From contig JAREIK010000353.1 in NCBI GenBank assembly GCA_029783825.1, forward strand, positions 183,676 through 247,675: DNA of 64,000 bases, given 5' to 3'. A program made the position numbers and the translations under genes. Every line of letters begins with the position of its first letter. Within the stretch, counting starts at the first letter, position 1. The DNA comes from Sapria himalayana. Lineage: Eukaryota; Streptophyta; Magnoliopsida; Malpighiales; Rafflesiaceae. Positions 11,273 to 23,049 of this stretch are shown in pieces. The notes below the pieces were generated by a model. That model had not been told where the DNA came from, did not search any database, and saw only the letters and a program-made list of their open reading frames with translations.

Positions 11273-13169
11273 AACTCACGATCACGAGATATTAAACATT
11301 TTTTTCTTTCTCTTACTATTTCTAAATCTCGATGTGGTCAAACACGATCACGAGATTTAGCAAGCTATTGTTGACTATAATACCTGCAAGTTAAGTCATA
11401 ACATTGATTATAAAATATTAAACATCATAGAATATTATTTATATTAAAATTATCATAATCTACAATTTAAACTCTTAAGATTACCTTAGATTTAAGGAAT
11501 GAGCAAGGGAATATAAAAGTGTGATTTTTTTTTCATATTTTCACCAAGACTTCATTCACAATATAAAAAAACCTATAGGTTAAAATACATAGCAATTCAT
11601 ATAAGTTCAATTATATTTAAAACTTAAAAATTTTCAATCAAAATAATAAAAATTGAAAATTAAATTAAAAGTATACCTTGAATTATCTGTGGGGCTTTTA
11701 TGTACTTTCTTAAAAATAGTTTCCTTCACTTTTTTGATCATAGAATTACATCACTCATAAATATTGTGAAGACAAGGTTTGTAAGTGTCAGCTAAGCGAA
11801 GCATCTCATAAATAAGAGTTGTAATGTTGAGGATATAATTCATTTTTATTCAAAAGTCTTCATTTAGGATTTTATCCTTTACTTCTTTAGCTTTTACTAA
11901 ATCATCATTTTATACATTTCTCATTCTTTATTTATCACTAATTGCTCCAAGCCTCTTTTTATTGTTTTAAATCGTTTAAGCATAACAATAGTTGAAGCAA
12001 AACATGTATCGGTCACTGAAAGTAACTTCAATTTGCAATAATTATTAAACATCGATAATCTCATTGCATGATTCATAATGAAATTCTTGATTAAAAAAAT
12101 ATTACTTGAAACTTGAGCGATCCAATCATATTGTTCCATCATATCATCATATCTTAAGTGTGTTGGTGCACAAATATTCTTCAAAGCAAGATTAAAAGTA
12201 TGAACCACACACAGGGTCCAAAAGATATACCAAAATTTTGCTTCCACAGTATATCTTGCTGCTTTGCAAGCTGCAGCATTATCAGTTATAACTTGAACTA
12301 CTTTTTGTGGACCAATCTCTTGTATAGTGTTTATCAATAAATCAGTTATAAAATGTTTATCCTTAGTCTCTCCTTCACAGTTTATTGCTTTCAAAAATAT
12401 TGATCCATTTTCAGATACTGCCATGATATTAATAAGTGGTCTTCTTTGAGCATCTAATCATTCATCTCTATAAATGCTCACTCCTTTCTCATTCTAGTCT
12501 TCTTGACTAGTTCTAATAGATTATCAATATTATTCTTCTCTTTCTGCAATAATATTATTCTTAATGTATATTAGATTCGGTGGGACATAACCTGGAAGTT
12601 GACTTGCACTTTTAAAGACACGTGCATAATAAGGATTTCTAGCAAAGTGAAAAGACAACCCTCCAGAATAAAATATCCTAGCTATCTCACTGTCAACTAC
12701 TTCACGTGCACCAATTTTGAATGCATTTTTAATTGATCTCATAGTTCCCTTTCTCCTTTTTAGATCAATTGGATTAGCACCACTAGAAGAGGAATTCTCA
12801 AAAAAAAAAAAGAATTTGCAATGCTTAATGTGGATAAAGAAACTGACTTGGGATTAGATTGTTTCATTCTCTGTTCAAATTCCTCCACCATCCTTTGCAT
12901 CTCAATCAAATTTTGATTCGTTACTTTAGTACATGATGCAATCTCAGCCCCTTTAATTTTCAACATGTGATCCTTGACTCTATAATATGATCCTCTATAT
13001 ATGTGTCTACAAAAATTGAATTGAAAAGTAATATTTTCTCTCTCTTTTCCTTTATTCAATTTTGCATCTTTCGTGACATATCTCTATAATGGAGCATTAT
13101 CATCAACATCTTGAATATTTTGTTGATTACTTGAAGGCTCAGAATTACAACTCATTTTATTGTATAATT

Positions 13170-13650
13170 TTACATAAAAAAAATTATGTTTTTTAAATAA
13201 TCTATATTATATCAAAATTTATTTAATCTAATTTTTTTTCTCCATCGATACTATAAGATAATTTTCATTATATTTTTATTATTTATATATTACATTAATT
13301 TATTTAAAATAAATTATATAATAAAAATTATTATACTTGCATATTATATATTGCTAAATATTACATACTACAAAAAGTATTCATATTTATATATTTCATA
13401 TTTTAATATTACATATTTATTATTATTCTTAAAATCATGTATTTAAAATTAAAATAAATTATATTACATACATCAAAATTATTTGTTTATTATATTTTGC
13501 ATATATATTAAACAAACAATAATAATTAAAATAATAAAAATAGATTTAAACCCTCTAACCCTTGCCCCCCTCCCTATAATCATTAAAATCATGCTTTGAA
13601 CCCCCCCCCTCCGTTACAGCTTATAAAATTAGGTTACCTTAGGTACTATT
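13170..13650. other. AT-rich spacer with C-rich homopolymer runs
   Basis: Almost pure A/T to about 13545, followed by CTTGCCCCCCTCCC and CCCCCCCCCTCC runs near 13560-13612. No gene or element end identified. Confidence 0.5.
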
Positions 13651-13659
13651 TCGAAACTT

Positions 13660-14000
13660 TAAAAATCCCGACGCAATGACAAACTATTTCCCGTAATCGG
13701 CTTCGTCGGCCACTCAAAGCTGTCGGCGGTGTGCTCCTTGATTTGTTGGAGTTGTAGAATTAAGGCGTTAATATATAATGTATTTCTGCCGCGTCAGAAT
13801 TGTAAAAATGCGTCGGTTTCGTAATGTGTTGGATACGTCTCTGACGCATCTGTCCGATACGCCACATGGCGTATCGGACACAGAATTTGTCAACGATACG
13901 CCACGTGGCGTATCAGACACGTATTCGACATGTGTCCGTACCGTGTCTGCGTGTCGGACACGAGGACACGGCTGTACAGTGCCGTATCTGTGCTTTCTAG
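13660..14000 (-). mobile_element. Fragment of a GTGTCCGATACG-rich short element (same family as 14511-15195)
   Basis: Rich in GATACGCCACGTGGCGTATC palindromes and GTGTCGGACACG words that also occur in the elements at 14511-15195 and 32160-32780. It ends at 14000 with ..GTATCTGTGCTTTCTAG, a diverged form of the family end ..GTCCGTGCTTCTTAG. It abuts the 3' end of the hAT relic, whose normal sequence (complement of TGATGCTCATC) resumes at 14001. The left border is not determined and no matching copy of the flank ATGAGCATC was found. Confidence 0.6.
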
Positions 14001-17000
14001 ATGAGCATCATCAACCACAATATCAAAATTACTATCATATGGATCATCATCATCATCAGCAATCAACTCATCTGCTTTCACAGCGGATGTAGTCCTTGTC
14101 ATAGCTTCAGCACGATCCTGAATGCTAAACCTCGAATCTCTCAAAATTATCAAACAGACCAAGGCCTCAATAATATCTAGACGTAATCTTGATCTCCTAT
14201 TTGAAATTATGTTCACTGCAATAGAAAAAGTAGACTCCAATATTATTCTCGACATCGGAGGAGTCAGTAGATCCCGTGTCATCCTAGATAACACGGGAAA
14301 AGTAGACTCATATGATTTCCTTCACTGTAATATATCATGATTCTTAGTATTAAAATATGATAGGATTGAGCAGTAATCGGTATTTAAGTGCCGAGAAAGC
14401 TCAATTCTATGTGATGATCTACCCCACCATTTTTTCCTCGCAGAATGGAAAAAATCATCTCCAAAGAAGGTATCCATATCTGTAATCACAGTCTCACTAT
14501 TACTACCACTAAGGAAGCACGGACACGGCCACCTATAGCCGTGTCCACGTGTCCGACACCTAGACACGTGGACACGGTACGGATGCGGCACATATACATG
14601 TCCGATACGCCATGTGGCGTATCATTGATTAATCCGTATCAGATGCGCCACGTGGCATATCGGATGGTAGCGTATCAGACTTCGAGTGGCCAACGTCGTC
14701 GCATGGGTGACGTTGACACTCGACGCAGGTGGCGGGCGCGATTTGTGGGGGGAGGCAGATGGCGGGCGCGAATTGAGGGGGGGAGGCAGAGGACGGGTGC
14801 GAATTGAGGCAGGGGGCGAGCACTAAAATAAAATAAAATATTTTTATTTTATAAAATTAAAAAATATATTTTTATATAATATAAGATAATTTTAAAATAT
14901 TATTTTATAAAATAAAGTGATTATAAATATTATCTTATAAAATAAAATAAAATACAATATTTTTATTTTATAAAATAAAAAAATATATATTTATTTTATA
15001 AAATAAAATAAAATAATTTAATTTAATTTATTTTATAAAATATCTAATATTTATAAAGAAAATAATTTTTATTTTTATTTTTATTTTTTTATCATGTCAT
15101 ATCATAGTCGTATCCGTATCCTAGTTTTTTAGAAATTTATTGTGTTCCTGTATCCTGCCGTGTCGTATCTCATTGTTCGTGTTTGTGCTTCTTAGACTAC
15201 CACTATATTTAGTATTGTAATATGTAAATAGGTCAGTCAATTTCTCGTGAATTAAAATCTTTCAGGTGGGTCTTCCAGGTTCATGCACGAGGAAATGTAA
15301 GTCAGGGTATTATTTATTCTTTCCACCTTAACCCTAGGGCCCATGTGCAGTGAGACAATAAAGAGATGGAATGGTGGACCAGTATTTTAAGTATTTGGTT
15401 TCTATCTCTGCAACCTTATGGCTAAGTGTCTAGTCAGCTTGATACTTCCTAAATATGTTATTAATGTTACATATGCACCTGAGTGCAATGCAAGTCGTGA
15501 GAGTATAAACCGATGAACACATGTTTGTCGTGTCATAAAAAATTTTCAGGAATTTCATATATGAAAATTTTGAAGCCCAGTCAGTGTCATCAATAATAAG
15601 TTTGTCACTCTTACTATTGACGTAGTCGGATATTACATGTTCGTATCTAATACATGACTCTAACATTAGGTATGTGTAATTCTAACGGTGTCTCACATTC
15701 AACTGAAATTTTTCTTCTTAAGATTCGCAAACAAAGGCTACCAAACTTCTATTGTCTGGGAAGAGTACGAATATATTTTAGTTCATTACGTATATTATTC
15801 AATGTGGGGGAACACACCTTCATATCCGCTTCTACAATCCGATTAATCATGTGATACATGCATCTAACATGAAAGATCTCTTATAATGGTGCGTCTTAAT
15901 ATTCCTAACACACTTGTTAATTGTTACTTCATTATTAGATGCGTTATCGAATGTGATACTAAAAATTTTATTTTGAATTTTATATTCTTTAAAGATTTTA
16001 ATTATACACTCAAAAATGGTTCGGCCATCATGAGGATAGAAATCTCAGAGAATTCTAAAATATTTTTATTCATTATCCAGTTAGAATCTACATAGTGGCC
16101 GCTGAAACATACATAAGATGATTCATCGTGACTCATCTAGATATCGGATGTCATGGATACCACTTTACTATATGTCATAAATTCATTAATTATTTTTTGT
16201 TTTTTTAATTTATATAATTTTAGTATGTTATTCCTAGATGTAGACCTAGGAATACTACGATAATTAGGCTGAAAATATGTATGCATGATGTGCACTACAT
16301 TTGGATCTTCTGAAAATATGATCGGAAGATCCATCAATGTGTTAAGTCTGGCCATGTCTTCCCTACCCAACTTGCTGCGGTATATGAAGGGAGTAAACTT
16401 GAGACTGAACTGGATTTAGTCTCAAAAAATGTAGTGCTAAGTTGAGTTTGTATAGGATCTAATGCACTTTATTTTTTGGTGTATAATTCGGCATGTCTAT
16501 TAAGGTGCCCAGTCTCAAATGAACTTTTACAAATTAAATCTCATATAATATTTGTACTGTGCCTTTTTTTTTCCTCATCCTAATATTTTTTTATTTTATT
16601 ATATTAAAATGAGTCCAAACTACATATTTAATCCTAGTTTTTTGTTTTTTAGATGTTTGGGTTGAGACGACATGAGAAATCAAAGTTTCAGCAGCCTTAG
16701 ACGTCTGTGTATGATATTAATTTTCTAAATTTAAATATGTTTCATTAGTATTAGTCATTTTTAGGATTTTTGTTAAACGGATGGTAGAGCCTGGATGATA
16801 GATTTTAGATTTTTGGATTATAGAGAGACTAGAGATAGAGAGAGAAAGTAAACAAAAAAATGTAAAATATCTAGTAAAGCAGTGAGGTAGATCACGTGCT
16901 CAGTGTACCACAGTCTAGTTCAAAATTTCAAACCTAAGTTGAGAGTTCTGAAAAGCTGAGCTGAATGACGAAATCCTGAGTTCTGAGAGAGAGAAGAGCT

Positions 17001-17380
17001 AGAGTTTTGAGAGAGTGAGATTTGAGAATAAATATTTATGAAAACATAAATGTTATAGAGAGGTGGGAGGGATTTTATAGATTAAAAGAATTTTTTTTAA
17101 AAAAAAGTAATTTTTATGTTTTTTTTAATTTTTTATTGAATTTTAGGAGGCAGAATAATGAGGGCCATCGGATTCTGCCCCCTAGCTGTTGGAGGTGAAA
17201 TCCAATGGTTGATATTCAAATTTTTTTTAACTGTTTGGGGGGGATTCGGGTCGGGTGGGATCGCGAGTCGGGTCAGAGTGGACCCATGCCCTCTCATTTT
17301 CCCTATCCAAACCGAATGGCATCGGCATGGTGATGGGGTGGGGTGGGGACGTGGGGCCCACCCCATGCATAATGATATAA
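14001..17380 (-). pseudogene. Ac-like hAT transposon relic, minus strand
   Basis: Pieces of the same protein as the transposase at 8502-10622, in reverse order on the minus strand: C-terminus (MTRDLLTPPMSRI, SNRRSRLRLDIIEAL, 14294-14005), dimerisation part (ELSRHLNTDYCSILS, 14420-14340), middle (IIDDTDWASKFSYMKFLKIF, 15666-15430), N-terminal half (GREDMARLNTLMDLPI, 16370-16137), then a leader with the shared ATTGGATTTCACCTCCAACA-type block (complement near 17165-17205) and GC-rich 5' end to about 17370. Many stops and frameshifts make it non-functional. It is interrupted at 14511-15195 by a 685-bp element and truncated at its 3' end by another at 14000. Confidence 0.85.
14511..15195. mobile_element. 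Short non-autonomous TIR element, 9-bp target duplication
   Basis: The left end reads (CT)AAGGAAGCACGGACACGG, and the right end, complemented, reads CTAAGAAGCACAAACACG. The 9-bp word ACTACCACT flanks it on both sides (14502-14510 and 15196-15204). The flanks join into a continuous hAT coding segment: the minus-strand frame passes through the glycine-rich stretch after FTYYDTRY in the intact homologue. A 9-bp duplication would suit a Mutator-type element; if the terminal CT is counted as element the duplication is 7 bp. The interior has GATACGCCACGTGGC-type palindromes, a G-rich tract (GGGGGGAGGCAG) and AT-rich repeats with TTTTATTTTATAAAAT. It has no coding capacity. Confidence 0.85.
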
Positions 17381-18065
17381 CAAGCAGAAATTCAAAAATA
17401 GTAAAAATATAGTATCATATAAAAAAATAATTAAAAATTATGAGTCATCAATTCATATTTGTGGTATTAATATGGTAGTGTGGATGTAGATTGTTACTTT
17501 TATGTAGGTGTTTGAAGGTATCATTAGTGGTAGTTTCAATATTTTTCATACCTCATTAATCATCATCTATTAGTATTTTTTATTTTTTTATTTTGAATGG
17601 TTAATTTTGAATCTTTTTAGTTTTTCATGCATATAAATGTCTCTATGATATTTGTTTGGATCTTTGATTTTTTATCTGAAATAATATTTATTATTATAGA
17701 AAAAGTAAATTCTGATGCTATGTTAGACATCGGAGGAATTAGTAGATCATATGTTGTTTTAGATAATACAAGAAAGATAGATTCACAAGATTTCTAATAT
17801 AGTAAAATATTTAAATTCTTATTACTATTTTATTATATGATGAAATAATAATTAGTATCTAAGCATCGAGATAATTCAATCTTATTTGACGGAATATCAT
17901 GTTTGTTATTACTAATTGAATGGAGAAATCATCTTCAAATATGGTGTTGATGTTTATAATTGAAGCCCTAATTATAACTATTATATCTAATATCGTAATA
18001 TATAAACAAATTAGTTAAATTTTTTATGAATGAAATTTTTACGTAAGTATTCTTTGTTCATGTAT

Positions 18066-18067
18066 GT

Positions 18068-18108
<41 letters not shown>
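18066..18108. repeat. (TA)n microsatellite
   Basis: About 20 uninterrupted TA units within the decayed hAT relic. Confidence 0.95.
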
Positions 18109-18112
<4 letters not shown>

Positions 18113-18422
18113 TATTGTCTATTCTCTTCATCTAAATTTTTACTTAATATTTGTGATGAATATAATATCTATCAAGAATATGTCTATAATTGAAATAACA
18201 TAACATAATATATTATTAATTCTTCTTTTTGTGATGAATACAATATTTATTAAGAATATGTTTATAATTGAAATAACATAACATGTTATTTATTAAAAAA
18301 TGTTTATAGAGATGGAATGAATGGATAATATTTTAAATATTTGGTTTTAACTCAACACCATGATACTAAATGTAACGTGGTTTTCATATTTGTTAAATAT
18401 ATTATTAATATTATATATGTAA

Positions 18423-18875
18423 TTAGGAGTGTCAAACAGGTTGGGTTGGGTTAAATGAGGGGAGGGTAAAAAATATGTAAAGTCATATACGACACATTTA
18501 ATAAATGGGTAAAAAATCAAAATACAAACACGAATCATTTAATAAATGGGTAATATGATACGACTCGTTTAACACGTTTAATTTTAATGGGTTAGGTTGG
18601 GTTAGGTCGGGTTAATATGATAAATCACTCATTTGACCCAGTTACCTATTTACTACACATCTGACCCATTTAACATGGTAAACCATCCGTTTATTCATTT
18701 ATCCATTTATTTAAATAGTTAAATAGTTTATAAACAGGTAAGCATGTTACTAGAACAAGACTTGTTTATTAAACATGTTAAATGGGTTGACCCATTTATC
18801 ACCTAAACTCGTTTAGATCTCACCCAAACTCATTTATAAATAGTTAATTGTGTCGTGTTGAATTTTGACAGGTAT
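18423..18875. mobile_element. hAT-type MITE with 8-bp target duplication
   Basis: The left end is TAGGAGTGTCAAACAGG and the right end ..TTTTGACAGGTA, whose complement TACCTGTCAAAA matches with small differences. ATATGTAA occurs immediately outside both ends (18415-18422 and 18876-18883), the 8-bp duplication expected of hAT elements. The interior is rich in GGGTTGGGTTA, AACCCGTTTAA-like and GACCCATTTA words. Removing it restores the alignment of the flanks to the related hAT copies (compare about 15465-15500). Confidence 0.82.
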
Positions 18876-19839
18876 ATATGTAATGCAGTATAATACAAGT
18901 AGTGAGAGTATATACAGATAAACATATGTTCGTCGTTTCAAAAAATTTATAAAAATTTCATTAAAAAAATTCTTATATTTCATTCATAATTATTAATAAT
19001 AAGTTTGTCATTTTTATTATTTATGTAGTTGGATATTATTTATTGGTGATCAATACATGATTTTAATATCACGTAGGTATAATTTCAGTAATGTATTATA
19101 TTCATTTAAAATTTTTTATGTTTGTTAAATATAGACTACTAAATTTTTATTATTTGTTACATATAATAAAATATGTTAGTAATTTTTTTTATTTTTATCT
19201 ATATTATTAGGTTAATTATGTAACATATATATTTAACATAAAAAATTTTATTTTAAGATCATTTTTAATGGTTTTAATAAATATATTAATAATGATTTTA
19301 TTATTAGAAATATTATTAAATGTGATATTAAAAATTTTTATTGTTTATTATATTGAAATATGTTCATATTATTGAAGTTCACATAGTTTTTGTTTTTATA
19401 GGTAATAAATGAGTTTGAGTTAAAATAATTGGAAAGAACTTAGTTTTACCATTATATCTTTTGATAATGTTGTTATTATTATTTATATTTATGTCAAATT
19501 AATTATTGTTAAATTTATTATTTATTTTTTATTTAAAAAAACAAAAAAATGTGTTTTGTAATCGCTACTTTATTATAGTTAATTTTTTTTGCATAATCTT
19601 TACTAAAATTTTTAGTTGCATCACATATTCTTAAATGTAATAATAATAAAAAGATAGTAATAGCAAGAGAAATAATGGGAGGAGAGAGAGGAGAGACAAA
19701 GTAGGAGAGGAGAGAATCAAAGGCATTGACCTTGAGATTTATATGGTTGTGAATTTTGAAATAATTGCAGTGTTGAGAAGATTTTTTGTGTTTTGACTGT
19801 GAAGGGTGTTGGATATCTAGTAGTGTAGGAGGTTCAAAG

Positions 19840-21705
19840 GATTGTCCACAAACACCATGATTAATTCTTTAACGAAGTTAGAAAATATACGAGTTGTGTT
19901 TGATTATAATATCTTTATAATGGTCATTTCATATACGAGTGTATTTAGGAAATATGATATTCAAAATAAAATATTTAATATTATTTTTGATAATATTTCT
20001 AATAATTGTGTAATTATTAGTATGTTAATTACAATCATTAGAGATGTGCTATTAGATGAGTTTTATTTATGTTAAGTATATGTGTCTTATAATTAACTTA
20101 ATAGTACAAATGAAAATAATAGTTTTCTTTCATATTAAAAAAAAAGAAATTTACTAATATACCTTAGAATGCCTAATAGATAATTAGAGTTTAGCAGGGT
20201 ATATTTATCAGCAAACATAAAAAAAAATTTAAATAAATGTGGGACAACATTGGAATTACATCTACCTAATGTTAAAATTATGTGTTAGTTTTTAATATAT
20301 GATATTTGATTATGTTAATAATAAGAATAATATGATTATTATTGATGATTTTAAATGTGATGATGCACGAATTTTTTTATAAAATTCTCGAAGATTTATT
20401 ATGACATGATGAATATATATTTATTACTAATATATCAGATATTGTTGGATGTGAGTTACTGTTGGAATCATGTGTTTACCTGATGTTAGAATCATATGTT
20501 GGTTATCAATATGTAATATCTAACTACTTTAATAGTAAGTGTATATGCAATATTAATAATATGTATAGCAAATATAAATGTTATCTTGTATTTAATGTCA
20601 TCACTATTAAAATAAAAATTAAGTATTTAAAATATTGATCATCTATTTTATCTATTTATTATTTCATTGTATATATGAAACTTAGAATTAAAGTGAATCG
20701 AGTAAAAAATATTTTGGCATACATATTTATGTGTATGAATTAGGAACACCGACTTATATTTTTATTTAAGAAAAATTAACTAACTTGTTTATATATTGTG
20801 ATACTAGGTATGATATTTATGTTAAAACTCAGAGTATGGACATGAACATTGTAGTTATAGATGTTGACTTTTTTATTTATTTAATTAGAGACAAATGATG
20901 AGATGGTCTATTAATTATGAGTGAGCTATCTTGGTACTTAGATATGGATTATGGCTCTATCTTATCACATAATTTTAATAAAAATTTAAATATTTTATTT
21001 TTATGAAAATCATATGAATTTATTTTTTTTATACAATTTAAAATGATATATGATCTACTAAACTCTTTCATGTCTTGCATTACATAATATCTAAATATTT
21101 TTTGTGACAGTCAGTATTATTTCTAATAAATGATTGTGATTAATATTAGATATCTTATTGACATCTGTATGTATGACGGATTGATAAGATTTAATGTTGA
21201 GCATTAAGTATAATATGCAAGAATTGCAAGCGGATGATGATTCACGTAACTGGAGATCAAGAACATTGAGGCCAACCTGAGATGTATATATGATAATGAT
21301 GATGATATTCATTTATATATTTACAATTATATCACAGATATTGATTGATTCTTGTATAATTTTTGATTATTTTTTTATATGATAATATATATCTATTATT
21401 TTTTGATTTCAGTCAGTTATATCAGCTTGTGATTTTATGCTTTATCATATATTATATAAGTGAATTTTACTATCATATCTAATTTTTGATTATATATTAA
21501 TTTTTTTAAATTATTTATTTCATTTTCATTAAAATAAATATTATATTTTTGATAAATAAAAATAAAAATTTTAAAATATTTTAATCTTTTCACAAATCGG
21601 AACTATTAAGCTCGGCTTGGCACGGATTGACATGAACTAACATAGCTAGGCCACGAATAAATGAGTTGTGCTGGCACGACACTGCTTATTTAATACCTAT
21701 ACTCT
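19840..21705 (+). pseudogene. Third hAT relic, plus strand, 5'-truncated
   Basis: The frame at 19842-20075 contains [20 protein letters not shown], equivalent to FREYKIQNKIFSLTFDNAAN in the near-intact copy. Nucleotide matches continue through the region for YDTMN (about 20395-20420), ELS.YLDMDYGSIL (about 20920-20960) and an Asp-rich tail near 21280-21310. The 3' non-coding part holds GGCACGG and GGCACGACA words (21600-21690), and the element ends ..TTATTTAATACCTATA at about 21704, like other right ends of the family. Many stops are present. Confidence 0.75.
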
Positions 21706-21724
21706 TTTATGGATTATATACATT

Positions 21725-21885
21725 AAATAAAATGCAACTTAAATACTCGGAGTTGGTATGAGGATTTTAAACATTCCATGGAAAATTGAGCTAAACCCAT
21801 TGCTTTCCCTAGAATAAAAATCATATCAATAATGATAATATGGAATTAAGATCGTATCTAGTACACAAGGCTCATCTTTCAGCTT
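21725..21885. repeat. Copy of the dispersed repeat also present at about 1800-1960
   Basis: Shares AATGCAACTTAAAT, GTTGGTATGAGGA, ACATTCCA/CTTTCCAT, CCATTGCT and GTACACAAG/TACACAAGAC words in the same order and direction with 1800-1960. It ends a few hundred bases upstream of the ankyrin exon. Nature unknown. Confidence 0.65.
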
Positions 21886-22116
21886 GTGACATAGGAGAAG
21901 TTAATGTTTTCTTCGAAAAATTAGAGAGATTATCTTTGATGAATATCAGAAAGTTCCTTAAATTTGTTTTTCTTCAAAAAATATTGTACCAAGGCTTGAA
22001 CACCAAGTATGTTCATCTCCAATAAATTTGTTCAACTGTGTTTTAATTTATAAATCGAACACAGTTGATACTACTGTAGATTAAATTAAAGTTCCTTAAT
22101 AAGAGTGAATTTGTAG

Positions 22117-22615
22117 ACTCCACCTAGCAGCATGGGCTGGGCGCACGGAGATGGTTGATTATTTATGCAAACACAGAGCTGATATTGGCGCAGCTGCCAT
22201 AGATGACATGCGGGCAATTCATTTTGCAGCAAAGAGAGGGCACCTAGATGTTATCAGAATGCTGGTTTCCCATGGAGCCTCCATTAAAGCTGTTACACGC
22301 AAGGGACAGACTCCCCTTCACATTGCTGCCCAAGGGTCTAATCTTGGTGTGGTCAAGTACTTGGCCAAGAAATATGCTGCTGCCATTTTCATGAAAACAA
22401 AGGCTGGTAAATCTCCCCTTGATCTGGCCACTAGTGAAGAAACGAAAATATTTCTGAAAAAACGTGAAGGTGATGGACTGAACAGCGAGGATGCTCTCCA
22501 AGCGAGTACACATAAGAGAATGGCCATGGGAGATGAACAGAAAATTTCTACAGAACCAAAAAAGGTCAGGGTAATGCTGAATCATCTTCAAAACGTGCAG
22601 GACCGACCGCCTTGA
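22117..22615 (+). CDS. Ankyrin-repeat protein, 3' terminal exon
   Basis: The frame opens after a splice-acceptor-like TTGTAG at 22111-22116 with a split codon (one base, then CTC CAC CTA) and runs to TGA at 22613-22615. An ATG at 22151 could look like a start, but the repeat motif LHLAAWAGRTEMVDYLCKH already begins upstream of it, so this is an internal codon. Three and a half ankyrin repeats are visible: LHLAAWAGRTEMVDYLC, IHFAAKRGHLDVIRMLVSHG, TPLHIAAQGSNLGVVKYLAK and SPLDLATSEETKIFL. A charged C-terminal tail (about 50 residues, Lys/Glu-rich) follows. Such proteins act through protein-protein contacts; no further function can be read. No upstream exon was found in the 400 bp before it, which hold transposon-like sequence, so the 5' part is either far upstream through a long intron or lost. 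The gene is convergent with AOX, 435 bp from its stop. Confidence 0.78.
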
Positions 22616-23049
22616 TGATGATCATTAGTTGCCCGTGTGGTACCCTAGCAATTTCTTCTAGCCGCATATGCCTTTTTTTAAAAAAAGGTAAACAAAATTA
22701 TAATTCTAAAATAAGTATTATATATGTAATACAGAGATTGTGTTTAAAGTAGCACCAAGTGCACAAAGTCAAGAAACTAATGTCGTGAGGAGCTTGATTT
22801 TTAGGGTCAAGAGGAAGAATTCACCTACCAATTTGATTTTTAAAATAAGCACTTATTAATATCTTCAAAACGAGTGCAGATCAAGCAACAAATCCAAAAA
22901 AAGAAGGGCTCTGTGGGTGTATATTTCAAACCAGGGGGCACATTTTATTTACAACAAACTCCAAAAAAATAAAAAAGACAGGATGGCTGGAGGTGACTCG
23001 TTTTAAGACCAATTTCTTCACCAAACTGCATGGGTAATTGCAGCATCTT
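22616..23049. other. Shared 3' flank between convergent genes
   Basis: Non-coding sequence between the ankyrin stop (plus) and the AOX stop (minus), probably containing both 3' untranslated regions. No strong terminator or repeat identified; an A-rich run lies near 22675-22686. Confidence 0.6.

Larger units (their letters stand above)
7225..13155 (-). pseudogene. DUF659-type hAT transposase relic, split by a younger hAT insertion
   Basis: On the minus strand the order of a plant BED-finger/DUF659/hAT protein can be followed. Near 13155-12840 there is a start and a BED-like finger (NFCRHIYRGSYYRVKDH). At 12742-12530 is an N-terminal conserved block (VDSEIARIFYSGGLSFHFAR). At 12424-11921 is the DUF659/RNase-H-like core (VVQVITDNAAACKAA, WTLCVVHTFNLALKNI). 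Weak continuation runs to about 11700 (MLRLADTYKPCLHNIYE). After a 3.6-kb interruption the C-terminus follows at 7660-7225 (SPIKWWVVHETAAPMLQ, LTPQRAENLVYVHNNLRLLS). Several stops and frameshifts are present, including one soon after the start (13095-13085 region). The first zinc-ligand cysteine of the finger appears to be Phe (QFNFC where family members usually read QCNFC). The gap between 11.28 and 7.66 kb is exactly occupied by the Ac-like element, so the relic predates it. Confidence 0.8.
17560..19370 (-). pseudogene. Second, more decayed hAT relic on the minus strand
   Basis: Nucleotide similarity to the 14.0-16.1 kb relic is clear in places: 17690-17800 (GACATCGGAGGAATTAGTAG, AGATAATACAAGAAAGATAG), 17860-17950 (the ELSRYLNTDY region), 18300-18420 (the YLKYW to NISNIF region) and 19250-19350 (the FVRNIRD/TFDN region). 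The coding frame is ruined throughout. A 453-bp MITE interrupts it at 18423-18875. It lies head to tail with the relic ending at 17380. Confidence 0.7.

Noticed and set aside
7656..11280. 8-bp target duplication for the near-intact hAT element
   Set aside because: Left flank CATACTCG and right flank AACTCACG share only a few positions; I do not claim a duplication.
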